A stretch of 64,000 nucleotides of DNA, from assembly GCA_002347645.1 (NCBI GenBank), contig DDYF01000019.1:33058-97057 (forward strand), given 5' to 3'. Numbering within the stretch: position 1 is the stretch's first letter; each line of letters starts with the position of its first letter. The DNA is from Thermoleophilia bacterium UBA2241 (lineage in GTDB: Bacteria > Actinomycetota > Thermoleophilia > UBA2241). The notes under the pieces are model-generated. The model searched no databases. It was not told where the DNA came from and was given only the letters and a program-made list of their open reading frames with translations. A program made the translations under genes and the position numbers. Positions 56,400 through 64,000 of this stretch are shown one piece after another.

Positions 56400-57065
56400 A
56401 TGCCGGCCATCGCGATACCCAGCAGCACGGCGCTCAGGGACATGCGTGCCCGCTTCGGCGTGGCCGCCACTCTGCAGCATGCCCTGTATCGGCTCGTCAA
56501 CACAGTCGCGTTCTTCGAGTGGATCCACATCATCGTGCTCGATCGCGCTCAAGTAAGACCCCCCGATGCGGCACGCGCGGAGCGGTTCAGGGCGCGTTTC
56601 GCGACACTAGAAGACCTGGAAGCGATGGCGGCCGACCCGCGCTTCGCCATCGGCCCGGCCAGGCTTGAAGGCTACCGCGCCGGCGAGTCCTGCCTGCTGA
56701 GCTACGTGGACGATGAGCTTGCGGGCTACGCTTGGGCTCATGACCTGGGCCGGGCGCAGATCCTTCCCGGTTTCGTGGTCTCGGTGCCGAAGCAGTACCT
56801 CTACAACTACGCGGCAGTCACCCTGCCACAGTATCGGGGCCTCGGGCTGCAGCCCTACCGGCATCATCAACTGCTCGGCAGCGGACCATGGCAGGACAAG
56901 AGCGGGCTGCTTGGCTTCGTCATGCACACGAACTTCGCATCGCGCCGCGGTCAGGCCAAGAGCGGATACCGGACGATAGGGTGGATCTGTCTCGTCGGCA
57001 GCCGTCGTCACTTCCGTGCGTTCTTCTCGGGTTCGCTGCGCCGGATGGGTATTCGCCGGCTCTGA
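56400..57065 (+). CDS. GNAT-like acyltransferase of unknown substrate
   Basis: A 221-residue protein. The centre contains a GNAT-like core: strands around SCLLSYVDDELAGYAWAHD and YLYNYAAVTLPQYRGLGLQP, where the RGLGLQ turn is the acetyl-CoA pyrophosphate loop, then GFVMHTNFASRRGQAKSGY. The N-terminal 60 residues are helical and unlike common GNATs. It is probably an N- or O-acyltransferase. It lies 18 bases after the second MaoC gene and likely belongs to the same operon. Confidence 0.65.
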   Translation: MPAIAIPSSTALRDMRARFGVAATLQHALYRLVNTVAFFEWIHIIVLDRAQVRPPDAARAERFRARFATLEDLEAMAADPRFAIGPARLEGYRAGESCLLSYVDDELAGYAWAHDLGRAQILPGFVVSVPKQYLYNYAAVTLPQYRGLGLQPYRHHQLLGSGPWQDKSGLLGFVMHTNFASRRGQAKSGYRTIGWICLVGSRRHFRAFFSGSLRRMGIRRL

Positions 57066-57301
57066 GCGGCCGGTGTCCGTCGGCTGCGCCACCCTCCGCC
57101 TGGGTCTGGCTCTAGCCCATCGAGAGAATCTCGCGGTGCGCCCTCTGCTCTCACGGCGCGGCGTTTCCGAAGCTGTCAGCTCCGACAACACATGTGCACG
57201 CAGATCCGCGATAGCCACTACGCTCGGGGAGGCCCGGCATGGCATACTGCGGCCCCGGTGCTGCGAGTCATGGGCGTTCCACGCACAGGGAGAGGGGCTG
57301 G

Positions 57302-58639
57302 ATGAAGTCGGTGTGCATCGCGTACGGCCTGGGTTGTCCGCGAGCAGCGGTCGACAGTGCTCGCCTCAGCGAGTATGTGCGTGCGAACCGCTGGCCCGTG
57401 GCGAACAGGATCGAGGAAGCGGACGTCATCCTCGTGACCCTGTGTGGCTACAACGCCGATCAGGAGGAGAGGAGCATCCATCTGCTGGACTCCGCCGACC
57501 GAAGAAGAAAGCCGGGTTCCAAGCTCGTCGTCGTCGGTTGCCTTGCGGGGATCGCAGCGGACAGGCTCCGGGCCTCCTACGATGCCGACCTCGTCCCGCC
57601 GGTGGACGGCGCCGACCTGGATGGGATCCTGGGCGCTACCGTCCCACTCGACGCGATCGCCGATCCCAACGAGATCGAGCCGTACATCCGCAGCGCGGAG
57701 AGCTACCTCGACGACACCGATCGCCACCCCGGCGACGGGAGAGTCAAGTCAGTGATGCGTCGAGCGCTGGTGGATTCCGGCGCCCGAGAGCTCCTGCGCC
57801 GTCGTCAGTGGAAGCGAGAGCTCATTCACCTCGTTCGCAGGGAACGCGTCTTCAGCATCCGGGTAGCCGAAGGGTGCGCCGGCCAGTGCACGTTCTGTGC
57901 GATCCGCTTTGCCGCCGGTCCACTCCGCTCCAAGCCCCTCGAAGCCGTGCTGTCCGAGTTCGACGCGGGGCTCGCGGGCGGCTACAAGCACTTCAGGCTC
58001 ATCGCCGGTGACCTTGGCTGCTACGGGCAGGACATCGGCACCACTGTGGCCGAACTGCTGCACCTCATGATGCAGCGTACCGGCGATTTCGAGCTGACCC
58101 TTCTGGACTTCAACCTCAAGTGGTTCATCGCGTACTCAGACTCCCTGTTGGACGTCCTCTCGCGGAATCGGGCCCGTCTGCGATCGCTCACGCTGCCGAT
58201 GCAGTCGGGCAGTGACCGCGTTCTGCAGCGGATGCGGCGCGGGCACACAGCTCGCGACGCTCAGACGGCCCTCAGGGCGCTGCGCCAAGCCTGCCCGCAG
58301 GTGGACCTGAACACACAGGTCCTGGTGGGCTTTCCCGGCGAGACCGAGGACGACTTCGAGGACACGCTGAAGGTTCTGAGAGCGGTCCGATTCGACTGGG
58401 TACAGTTCTACGACTATCAGGACCGACCCGGCACCGAGGCGAGCGACATGCCGGGCAAGGTGGCTCGAGACGTCATCAGGGCGCGCAGCCTCCGTGCGCG
58501 TCGGGAGACCGGCTTGCGGCGGGCGGCGTTGGAGTACCGACTCACGCGCACGCCGGAGGATCGGCTTGCCGCGCGACGTGTCAAGAGGCTGAGCGAAACA
58601 GCAGGGACGGCCGGCGACAGGGGTCCGCGGACGGGCTGA
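57302..58639 (+). CDS. MiaB-like radical SAM methylthiotransferase lacking a TRAM domain
   Basis: A 445-residue protein. The N-terminal cluster ligands of methylthiotransferases are all there: C12 (YGLGCPRAAVDS), C48 (LVTLCGYNADQ) and C80 (VVVGCLAG). The radical SAM motif is C192, C196, C199 (GCAGQCTFCAI). After the SAM domain (PMQSGSDRVLQRMRRG, VGFPGETEDDF) only about 65 residues remain, with no TRAM RNA-binding domain. It may therefore modify a protein or small molecule rather than tRNA. ATG 57302 with GGAGAGGGG upstream is preferred, with a frame start at 57239 possible. It is the last gene of an unassigned cluster. Confidence 0.82.
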   Translation: MKSVCIAYGLGCPRAAVDSARLSEYVRANRWPVANRIEEADVILVTLCGYNADQEERSIHLLDSADRRRKPGSKLVVVGCLAGIAADRLRASYDADLVPPVDGADLDGILGATVPLDAIADPNEIEPYIRSAESYLDDTDRHPGDGRVKSVMRRALVDSGARELLRRRQWKRELIHLVRRERVFSIRVAEGCAGQCTFCAIRFAAGPLRSKPLEAVLSEFDAGLAGGYKHFRLIAGDLGCYGQDIGTTVAELLHLMMQRTGDFELTLLDFNLKWFIAYSDSLLDVLSRNRARLRSLTLPMQSGSDRVLQRMRRGHTARDAQTALRALRQACPQVDLNTQVLVGFPGETEDDFEDTLKVLRAVRFDWVQFYDYQDRPGTEASDMPGKVARDVIRARSLRARRETGLRRAALEYRLTRTPEDRLAARRVKRLSETAGTAGDRGPRTG

Positions 58640-58731
58640 AGGGTAGCTGTGCGAGCGTCGCGGCGGGTGTCGCTCGCGCCATATTGTCAGTTCTGTCAAC
58701 GCTTAAGCTCGAATCGCCTCCCTGGAGCCTG

Positions 58732-58759
58732 TAGACGACTGCCGCGGCGCGCCGATAAT
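58732..58759 (+). promoter_or_regulatory. Promoter candidate for the exopolysaccharide gene
   Basis: TAGACG (58732-58737) and GATAAT (58754-58759) are 16 bases apart. GATAAT matches 5 of 6 consensus bases. The leader would contain the hairpin at 58815-58858. Confidence 0.4.
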
Positions 58760-58814
58760 GGGTATGCTAGCGGCAGGCAACGGCGGGCTCATGAGTGCTT
58801 GCCGGAGCTGTGAC

Positions 58815-58858
58815 GCCGGCCCCCCGAGCAGCGCGGATGCTGCACGCGGAGGGCCGGC
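58815..58858 (+). promoter_or_regulatory. Structured leader before the glycosylphosphotransferase gene
   Basis: A two-part stem: 58815-58826 pairs with 58847-58858 (11 of 12 bases), and inside it GCAGC (58828-58832) pairs with GCTGC (58839-58843) around a 6-base loop. It ends 24 bases before the GTG start at 58883. It could be a terminator for the upstream unit or an attenuator/RNA-stability element. Confidence 0.45.
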
Positions 58859-58882
58859 ACACGTGTCAGAGAGGGCGGTTCG

Positions 58883-60394
58883 GTGGCGAACGGGTACGCG
58901 GAAGAGCAGAAGCTGACGGTAGAACGCTTCTCTGGAGCTGAAGGCGCCGCTGCCGCACGTCTGCCGGACCCCGGTGTCGCGCGGCTCGCGGCGACCGTCG
59001 GCGCCGACTTCGTCGCCCTGGGCGTGAGCGCGTTGGCGACCGCCCTCATCACGACCCGACACGGACGTGCTCTGCTGGGGATGAGCCGTGGCGACGAGCT
59101 CGGCATGTCCGACGGGGCGGTCCTGCTGGCTCTCGGCGCGCTGACCGTGTGGACCGTGTTCGTCTTCTACGCCATCGGCCTGTACCGCAAGCCGCGCCAC
59201 AGCATCGGATGGTCGACCCTGGTCGAGGCCGTCAGAGGGCTGACGGCCCTCACGACGGCCTGCTGGACGGCACTCCTGGTGCTCTACGCGGCGACGGGGT
59301 CGCCGCACGTGATCGGCGTGCCCCTTGCGTTCTGGGCGGTCGCCGTCGTGAGCGTGCCCGTCGCCCGCTGGCTCTCGCGCAGCGTGTTCTGGTCTGAGCC
59401 GGCGCTCACCGAGCGGGTCTTGATCGTCGGCGCCGGCGAGGTCGGCCACCTTGTGGCCGCGAAACTGCGCCGTCGCCGCGACTTGCACATGGACGTGATC
59501 GGCTTCCTGGACGACGGCGAGCCGCGGCGCAACGGCGACGGGCCGGCGCCGCCGATCCTCGGCACGCTCGAGGATCTCGCCGGCGTGATCCGTAAGCGGC
59601 ACATCACTCGGGTGATCGTCGCCTTCTCACAGGCGCGGCACCAGCGCTTCCTCGACGTCGTGCGCACCTGCGCCGACGCCGACGTTCGCGTGAACATCGT
59701 GCCGCGCCTCTTCGAGGTCATCAGCTCGCGCGCCGGCGTCGACGAGATCGAGGGCATCCCGCTCCTCGACGTCGCCAACGTCGAACTGAGCCCCTTCAAC
59801 ATGAGCGTCAAGCGCGCCTTCGACCTCGTCGCCGGCGGGCTTCTCTGCGTCGCCGCCCTGCCGGTCGTCGGCGCCCTCGCCGTGATCGTGAAGATCGACT
59901 CGCGGGGCCCTGTGTTCTACCGCCAGGAGCGCATGGGGCGTGGCGGCAAGGTCTTCCGCATCTTCAAGATGCGCTCCATGGCCGACGGCGCCGACAAGAT
60001 GCGCGACGAGCTCGCCGACCAGAACGAGTACTCGGGCCCCATGTTCAAGATCAAGGAAGATCCGCGCATGACCCGCGCGGGCACCTGGATGCGGCGCTGG
60101 AGCCTCGACGAGGTGCCGCAGATCCTCAACGTCATGAAGGGCGACATGAGCCTCGTCGGCCCGCGCCCGCTGCTGGTCAGCGAGGCCGCGCAGTGCGAGG
60201 GCTGGACCCAGAAGCGGCTCGACATCACCCCCGGCATCACCGGCCTGTGGCAGGTGAGCGGGCGCAACGACATCCCGTTCGACGAGATGGTGAAGCTCGA
60301 CTACATGTACGTCACGGGGTGGAGCCTCAGCTGGGACGTCAAGCTGCTGCTGCAGACGGTGGGGGCCGTGCTCGCGAAGCGCGGCGCGTACTGA
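58883..60394 (+). CDS. Polyprenyl glycosylphosphotransferase (exopolysaccharide initiation)
   Basis: A 503-residue membrane protein with four N-terminal helices, a CoA_binding_3-like Rossmann region (ERVLIVGAGEVGHLV at about 177), another helix at about 315 and a C-terminal bacterial sugar transferase domain. Conserved parts are FDLVAGG, KIDSRGPVFYRQERMG, FRIFKMRSM, TRAGTWMRRWSLDE, GDMSLVGPRP and TPGITGLWQVSGRN. It transfers a sugar-1-phosphate onto undecaprenyl phosphate to start repeat-unit synthesis. GTG start. It is next to GDP-fucose genes, suggesting a fucose-containing polymer. Confidence 0.92.
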   Translation: MANGYAEEQKLTVERFSGAEGAAAARLPDPGVARLAATVGADFVALGVSALATALITTRHGRALLGMSRGDELGMSDGAVLLALGALTVWTVFVFYAIGLYRKPRHSIGWSTLVEAVRGLTALTTACWTALLVLYAATGSPHVIGVPLAFWAVAVVSVPVARWLSRSVFWSEPALTERVLIVGAGEVGHLVAAKLRRRRDLHMDVIGFLDDGEPRRNGDGPAPPILGTLEDLAGVIRKRHITRVIVAFSQARHQRFLDVVRTCADADVRVNIVPRLFEVISSRAGVDEIEGIPLLDVANVELSPFNMSVKRAFDLVAGGLLCVAALPVVGALAVIVKIDSRGPVFYRQERMGRGGKVFRIFKMRSMADGADKMRDELADQNEYSGPMFKIKEDPRMTRAGTWMRRWSLDEVPQILNVMKGDMSLVGPRPLLVSEAAQCEGWTQKRLDITPGITGLWQVSGRNDIPFDEMVKLDYMYVTGWSLSWDVKLLLQTVGAVLAKRGAY

Positions 60395-60431
60395 ATCGCT
60401 CTCGCACCCTCTGCGCCGCTCTCTCTCGCGC

Positions 60432-60830
60432 TCACGCTAAACGTGTATCGCCCCGGCGCGGGTAGCAGGCAAGCAACAGGACGAGACAGGCGACGACCGA
60501 CAGCAGGACCACCCATGCGCGTCCGTCCGAAGCGTGGTTGTCCACGATACGGAAGGTGAGGAACGTCGCGGTCAGGGCGGTGAAGAGGATCTCCATCCGG
60601 AGGATGACGAGGTGTCCGAGCGGATCCCTCGCCGCGGAGAAGGCGCCGAGAGCGAGCGCCAAAAAGGCCGCCCCAAGGACGCGCACGGAGGTCGCGTTGG
60701 CGACCGCGGCCGCCCAACCGAGTTGGAAGATGAGGGGCAGCGCCACGGCGACGCAGCCCGCGCCGAACAGGAGTTGGATCAGGCGCAGTACCGTCGGGCT
60801 CCCTCGCGCCCCGGCTCGTCTTCCCGTCAC
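60432..60830 (-). CDS. Four-helix membrane protein of unknown function
   Basis: A 132-residue protein with four predicted helices (about 15-38, 47-65, 75-95, 106-122) separated by short loops. There are no catalytic motifs. GTG start at 60830. It might be an accessory protein of the polysaccharide cluster, but the sequence gives no direct support. Confidence 0.55.
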   Translation of the reverse strand: MTGRRAGARGSPTVLRLIQLLFGAGCVAVALPLIFQLGWAAAVANATSVRVLGAAFLALALGAFSAARDPLGHLVILRMEILFTALTATFLTFRIVDNHASDGRAWVVLLSVVACLVLLLACYPRRGDTRLA

Positions 60831-61297
60831 CGACCCTGCTTTGCACGAGAGTGTGCCCAGGACCGGAGGTCTCGGACTGGCCGTCTCTGAATCAGGGGGT
60901 CCACTTCCAGGACCATACGATCACCCGCGCGTCGCATCCCTTCAACCCGCCGATTCGGCATGGCCGACCCGACCGTGCTACCGCCAAGACGGCGGCGACG
61001 ACAGCGACGACCGTCGCCGCCGCCGGAAACTCGCGTGTAGCGCATAGCTGGAGGAGAGTACCAGAGTCGCCGGCGTGGTGTCGCGCGGCTCGCCGGCGTG
61101 TGTACCGGACCATCCACAGGATCCCACGGGTAAGAAGCGACACGGTCGGCGACGGGCGCTGCGTCCGAGCGTCTCGGAGCAGTGCACGTTGGCTGCTGAG
61201 GCAGGCCTCTCCGGAGCCTGTTGTCCGCGCGATCTGCCGCCGATAGCATGATTTGGGGAGACTACTCGGCGCGACCCCGTAGCTGTTGCGGCACTGC
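60831..61297. other. Apparently non-coding gap
   Basis: A 467-base stretch with no convincing gene on either strand. Minus-strand frames of 80-150 residues exist but are arginine-rich and lack ribosome sites. One (60892-61143) contains a hydrophobic run (AAATVVAVVAAVLAVA) that could be a remnant of a membrane protein. I see no repeats or promoter of good quality. Confidence 0.4.
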
Positions 61298-62248
61298 CTA
61301 CGTGCAGTTCTCCACGTACCAGCGGTACGTGCGCTGCAGGCCGTCCTCGAGTGCGACCGCGGGCGCCCAGCCCAGGCTGCGCAAGCGACTCACATCCATG
61401 AGCTTGCGCGGCGTGCCGTCGGGCTTGGAAGTGTCCCACTCGACGGCACCTTCGTGACCCACCACACGCTGGACGAGAGCAGCGAGTTCACGGACGCTGA
61501 GATCCTCGCCGCAGCCCACGTTGAGCATGCCGTCCGGTACCTCGGCTGCGCGCGAGTCCTGCAGGCAGAACACCACTGCGCGGCCGACGTCGTCGACGAA
61601 GAGGAACTCGCGCCGCGGTGTGCCGCTTCCCCACAGGCGTACCGGGCCACCTCTCATCTTGGCCTCGTGGAACTTGCGGATGAGAGCGGGTAACGCATGG
61701 CTGGACCGGAGGTCGAAGTTGTCGCCCGGCCCGTACAGATTGGTCGGCATCAGCGAGAGATACCGTGTGCCGTACTCGCGGTTGAGGCTGCGACAGAGTT
61801 CGATGCCGGCGATCTTGGCCACAGCGTAGGCTCGGTTGGTCTCTTCGAGCGGCCCCGTGAGCAGGTACTCCTCGCGCAGTGGCTGCGGCGCCTCGCGCGG
61901 GTAGATGCAGGAGCTGCCGAGGAAGATGAGCCGCCGGACCCCGCTCGCGAACGCCTCCCCGATGACGTTCGTCTCGATCTGCAGGTTCTGGTAGATGAAC
62001 TCCCAGGGCTTCTCCCAGTTGGCGAGGATGCCACCCACCGTGGCGGCGGCGATGATGACCACGTCGGGTTTCTCGTCGGCGAACAAGCGCCTCGTTGCTG
62101 CTTGGTCGGTGAGATCGAGCTCGTCCTTGTCGCGCACGACGAGGTTCTCGTACCCGGTCTCGAGCAGGGCGCGGTGAATGGCACTGCCGACGAGGCCGGT
62201 ATGACCGGCGAGGTAGACTCGCGCGCGTCTGTCGTCTGCCTGGGCCAC
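61298..62248 (-). CDS. fcl: GDP-L-fucose synthase
   Basis: A 316-residue extended SDR. NADP motif AGHTGLVGSAI at the N-terminus, catalytic serine in FLGSSCIYP, and YxxxK in YAVAKIAG, with the usual MPTNLYGPGDNFD segment. It epimerises and reduces GDP-4-keto-6-deoxymannose to GDP-L-fucose. The substrate is supplied by Gmd, encoded just upstream on the same strand (71 bases). Length and motifs are normal. Confidence 0.94.
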   Translation of the reverse strand: MAQADDRRARVYLAGHTGLVGSAIHRALLETGYENLVVRDKDELDLTDQAATRRLFADEKPDVVIIAAATVGGILANWEKPWEFIYQNLQIETNVIGEAFASGVRRLIFLGSSCIYPREAPQPLREEYLLTGPLEETNRAYAVAKIAGIELCRSLNREYGTRYLSLMPTNLYGPGDNFDLRSSHALPALIRKFHEAKMRGGPVRLWGSGTPRREFLFVDDVGRAVVFCLQDSRAAEVPDGMLNVGCGEDLSVRELAALVQRVVGHEGAVEWDTSKPDGTPRKLMDVSRLRSLGWAPAVALEDGLQRTYRWYVENCT

Positions 62249-62318
62249 GCGGACTCCTTTCGGGTCGACCGTCCTGCTCGCCAGGCGGGTATGACGGCCG
62301 GGGCGATGGTCTCTGCAC

Positions 62319-63518
62319 CTACTCCCGGTGCTCTTTCACGGCAAAACCGCGCTGCTTCAGCAGGGCGTCCGCACGCGCGTCGGCGAGGTCGGCGGCGACC
62401 ATCTCATGGGCGAGCTCGTCGAACGACACGGTCGCCCGCCAGCCGAGGCGCTCCCGCGCCTTGGTGGGATCGCCGATGAGGCTTTCGACCTCGGTGGGCC
62501 GGAAGTAGCGCGGGTCGACGCGCAGCACCGCCGTGCCTGGGGCGACCGGTCCCTCGCCGTCCAGGAGGGCGGGATGCGAGACGGTGTCCGCGGTGGCAGG
62601 CCGTTGACTGAGGTCGCCGCGCCGCGCGGCGCTCAGGCGCGGCAGGTCGACCACCTCGACGACGCCTACCTCGTCCGCGCCCTCGCCTTCGAAGCGCAGG
62701 GCGATGCCGACCTCGGCGAACGCCGTGAGCACGAAGTCGCGCACGCTTCGCTGCACGCCGGTGGCGATCACATAGTCGTCTGGCTCGTCCTGCTGAAGCA
62801 TGAGGTGCATGGCGCGCACGTAGTCGCGGGCGTGGCCCCAGTCGCGGCAGGAGTCGAGGTTCCCGAGGTAGAGCTCCTTCTGCAGCCCGAGGGCGATGCG
62901 CGCGACCGCGCGCGTGATCTTTCGCGTCACGAAGGTCTCCCCGCGGATCGGACTCTCGTGGTTGAAGAGGATGCCATTCGAAGCGTGCATGCCGTACGCC
63001 TCGCGGTAGTTCACGGTGATCCAGTAGCCGTAGACCTTGGCGGCGCCGTAGGGGCTGCGCGGGTAGAACGGCGTTGTCTCGCGCTGCGGGGTCTCTTGCA
63101 CGAGGCCGAACATCTCGCTCGTGGAGGCTTGGTAGAAGCGCACCTTGCGCTCGAGGCCGAGGATCCGGATCGCCTCGAGCAGGCGCAGCGTCCCGAGCGC
63201 GTCGGCGTTCGCCGTGTACTCGGGCGTCTCGAACGAGACCTGCACGTGTGACTGAGCGGCCAAATTGTAGATCTCGTCCGGCTGCGTCTCCTGGATGATG
63301 CGGATGAGGTTTGTCGCGTCGGTCATGTCGCCGTAGTGCATGAAGAAGCGCACGTTCGGCTGATGCGGGTCGGTGTAGAGGTGGTCGACGCGGTGGGTGT
63401 TGAAGAGACTCGCGCGGCGCTTGATACCGTGCACGGTATAGCCCTGCTCGAGCAGCAACTCGGCAAGGTAGGCGCCGTCCTGGCCGGTGATGCCGGTGAT
63501 GAGCGCGGTGCGGGTCAC
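62319..63518 (-). CDS. gmd: GDP-mannose 4,6-dehydratase with an internal insertion
   Basis: A 399-residue enzyme making GDP-4-keto-6-deoxymannose. TGITGQDGAYLAELLL, the STSEMFG region and YGAAKVYG (YxxxK) are intact, with NHESPIRGETFVTRKIT further on. The family is usually 340-375 residues. Here about 30 extra residues lie between EGEGADEVG and LRVDPRYFRPTEV, in the short loop before the final domain. It is probably an active enzyme with a surface loop. It is co-directional with fcl. Confidence 0.93.
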   Translation of the reverse strand: MTRTALITGITGQDGAYLAELLLEQGYTVHGIKRRASLFNTHRVDHLYTDPHQPNVRFFMHYGDMTDATNLIRIIQETQPDEIYNLAAQSHVQVSFETPEYTANADALGTLRLLEAIRILGLERKVRFYQASTSEMFGLVQETPQRETTPFYPRSPYGAAKVYGYWITVNYREAYGMHASNGILFNHESPIRGETFVTRKITRAVARIALGLQKELYLGNLDSCRDWGHARDYVRAMHLMLQQDEPDDYVIATGVQRSVRDFVLTAFAEVGIALRFEGEGADEVGVVEVVDLPRLSAARRGDLSQRPATADTVSHPALLDGEGPVAPGTAVLRVDPRYFRPTEVESLIGDPTKARERLGWRATVSFDELAHEMVAADLADARADALLKQRGFAVKEHRE

Positions 63519-63629
63519 TCAGTCCCTCCCATGCCGTGCTTGGTGGAGAGAGATACTCTACGTCAGATGCGGGCGTTGCGTCAGGCGCGGCCTGCTCGAG
63601 CGACTCCCGGCATGAGACGGGCTGCTAAC

Positions 63630-64000
63630 ATGGCGGAACGTCGAACGACGATGCGTGGAGCGCGGTTGGCCCAGTCTCGTCCCAGTGCGTCCGTGACCAT
63701 GCGGGACTTGCCGCGAGTCATATGGCGGCTGAAGTGGCTCGTCACGGCCATCGTCCTCGCGGTCGCGACCTGCGCGGTGACCGCCTTCGTCGTTCTCGGC
63801 AGACAGACCTACGGCTGCGAGAAGCCGCTCACGACCTCGACCCTGACCAACCACAGGATCTGGGGCGGCGCCCACGACGTGACCTACTCCTACGTCCGGT
63901 TCGAGGGCTACTCGGGCTCGTCGCCCAACTCCTGGACCTGCCTCTCCATGGCGGTCAACGCGAGCCATCCCGGCGACATCCACGACATCACCTTCGACCA
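63630..64000 (+). CDS. Signal-anchored protein with beta-helix-like start (partial, cut by window end)
   Basis: An open frame from ATG 63630 to the end of the window, about 123 residues visible. ATGs at 63651 and 63699 are later options. A hydrophobic segment (WLVTAIVLAVATCAVTAFVV) acts as signal anchor. After it, HRIWGGAHDVTYSYVRFEGY and later DIHDITFD look like turns of a right-handed parallel beta-helix (pectate-lyase-like), suggesting an extracellular carbohydrate-active or adhesive protein. This fits the polysaccharide neighbourhood. No stop is present in the window. Confidence 0.55.
   Translation, partial: MAERRTTMRGARLAQSRPSASVTMRDLPRVIWRLKWLVTAIVLAVATCAVTAFVVLGRQTYGCEKPLTTSTLTNHRIWGGAHDVTYSYVRFEGYSGSSPNSWTCLSMAVNASHPGDIHDITFD

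Noticed and set aside
60892..61143. 83-residue minus-strand ORF with a hydrophobic run
   Set aside because: No ribosome site, and the overlapping frame is equally open. Mentioned only as a possible remnant.
1..64000. tRNA, rRNA, insertion sequence, prophage or attachment sites
   Set aside because: I found no cloverleaf-like sequence, transposase, integrase or flanking direct repeats by reading. A covariance-model scan would be needed to exclude small RNAs.

Overview
The window is about 70% G+C. It has many GTG starts, short intergenic gaps and 4-bp stop/start overlaps (ATGA, GTGA), as in high-GC Actinomycetota. The gene content (tungsten aldehyde oxidoreductase, indolepyruvate:ferredoxin oxidoreductase, a complete proton-pumping complex I, Fe-S lactate/glycolate-type dehydrogenase) suggests an anaerobic or facultative member, perhaps a deep lineage such as Thermoleophilia or Coriobacteriia. 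This placement is inference. I saw no rRNA, tRNA, CRISPR array, prophage or insertion sequence.

Layout. 1-6.8 kb: tail of a permease, DUF1634 protein, BlaI-type repressor, DUF885 metallopeptidase-like protein, diguanylate cyclase, and a histidine kinase/response regulator pair. 7-13 kb: a CbiA/CobB-like pseudoenzyme, a polytopic GT-C-like protein, NAD salvage (pncB, pncA), a TPR protein and an Rrf2 regulator. 13-19.7 kb: galE, an FmdB zinc ribbon, a TlpA/CcdA thiol-redox pair beside a CsoR-like operator, a 991-residue FAD/Fe-S dehydrogenase and a LuxR-type response regulator. 19.7-27.3 kb: MarR/MFS drug-efflux operon, a rhomboid-PHP-lipid kinase operon with a coupled upstream mini-ORF, a uracil-DNA glycosylase-like protein, a Roadblock protein with its partner, and a degenerate GGDEF protein.

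27.4-34.1 kb is a six-gene operon (iorA, iorB, ACT protein, paaK, aor, class II aldolase). Every junction is a 4-bp overlap. It links oxidation of aryl-pyruvates, acyl-CoA chemistry and aldehyde/acid interconversion through ferredoxin. 34.1-37.9 kb is tatA-tatC-penicillin-binding protein, leftward. 38.2-53.1 kb is a rightward 13-gene complex I operon.

The complex I operon is the most unusual part of the window. Gene order is A-B-C-D-H-(I'E)-F-(GltD/G)-J-K-L-M-N. There is no separate nuoI and no canonical nuoG. The first half of NuoI, with one 4Fe-4S motif, is fused to NuoE. NuoF has the HndC/HydB-like form with extra 2Fe-2S and 2x4Fe-4S domains. The NuoG position holds an 831-residue protein with a 2Fe-2S domain, a GltD-type FAD/NAD(P)H module and three further 4Fe-4S motifs, the last of which looks like the missing second half of NuoI. 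The membrane and quinone modules appear normal, so the electron-input arm looks rebuilt around a second flavin site.

53-64 kb: a YmdB phosphodiesterase; an unassigned cluster of HMG-CoA synthase, two split MaoC hotdog proteins, a GNAT-like protein and a TRAM-less MiaB-like radical SAM enzyme; then exopolysaccharide genes (polyprenyl glycosylphosphotransferase, GDP-fucose synthase, GDP-mannose dehydratase) and a truncated beta-helix-like protein at the right edge.

Regulation: several transcription units have a TANNNT -10 hexamer only 6-9 nt before the start codon, which points to leaderless mRNAs. Likely operators for BlaI, Rrf2, MarR and CsoR-type regulators can be read directly.
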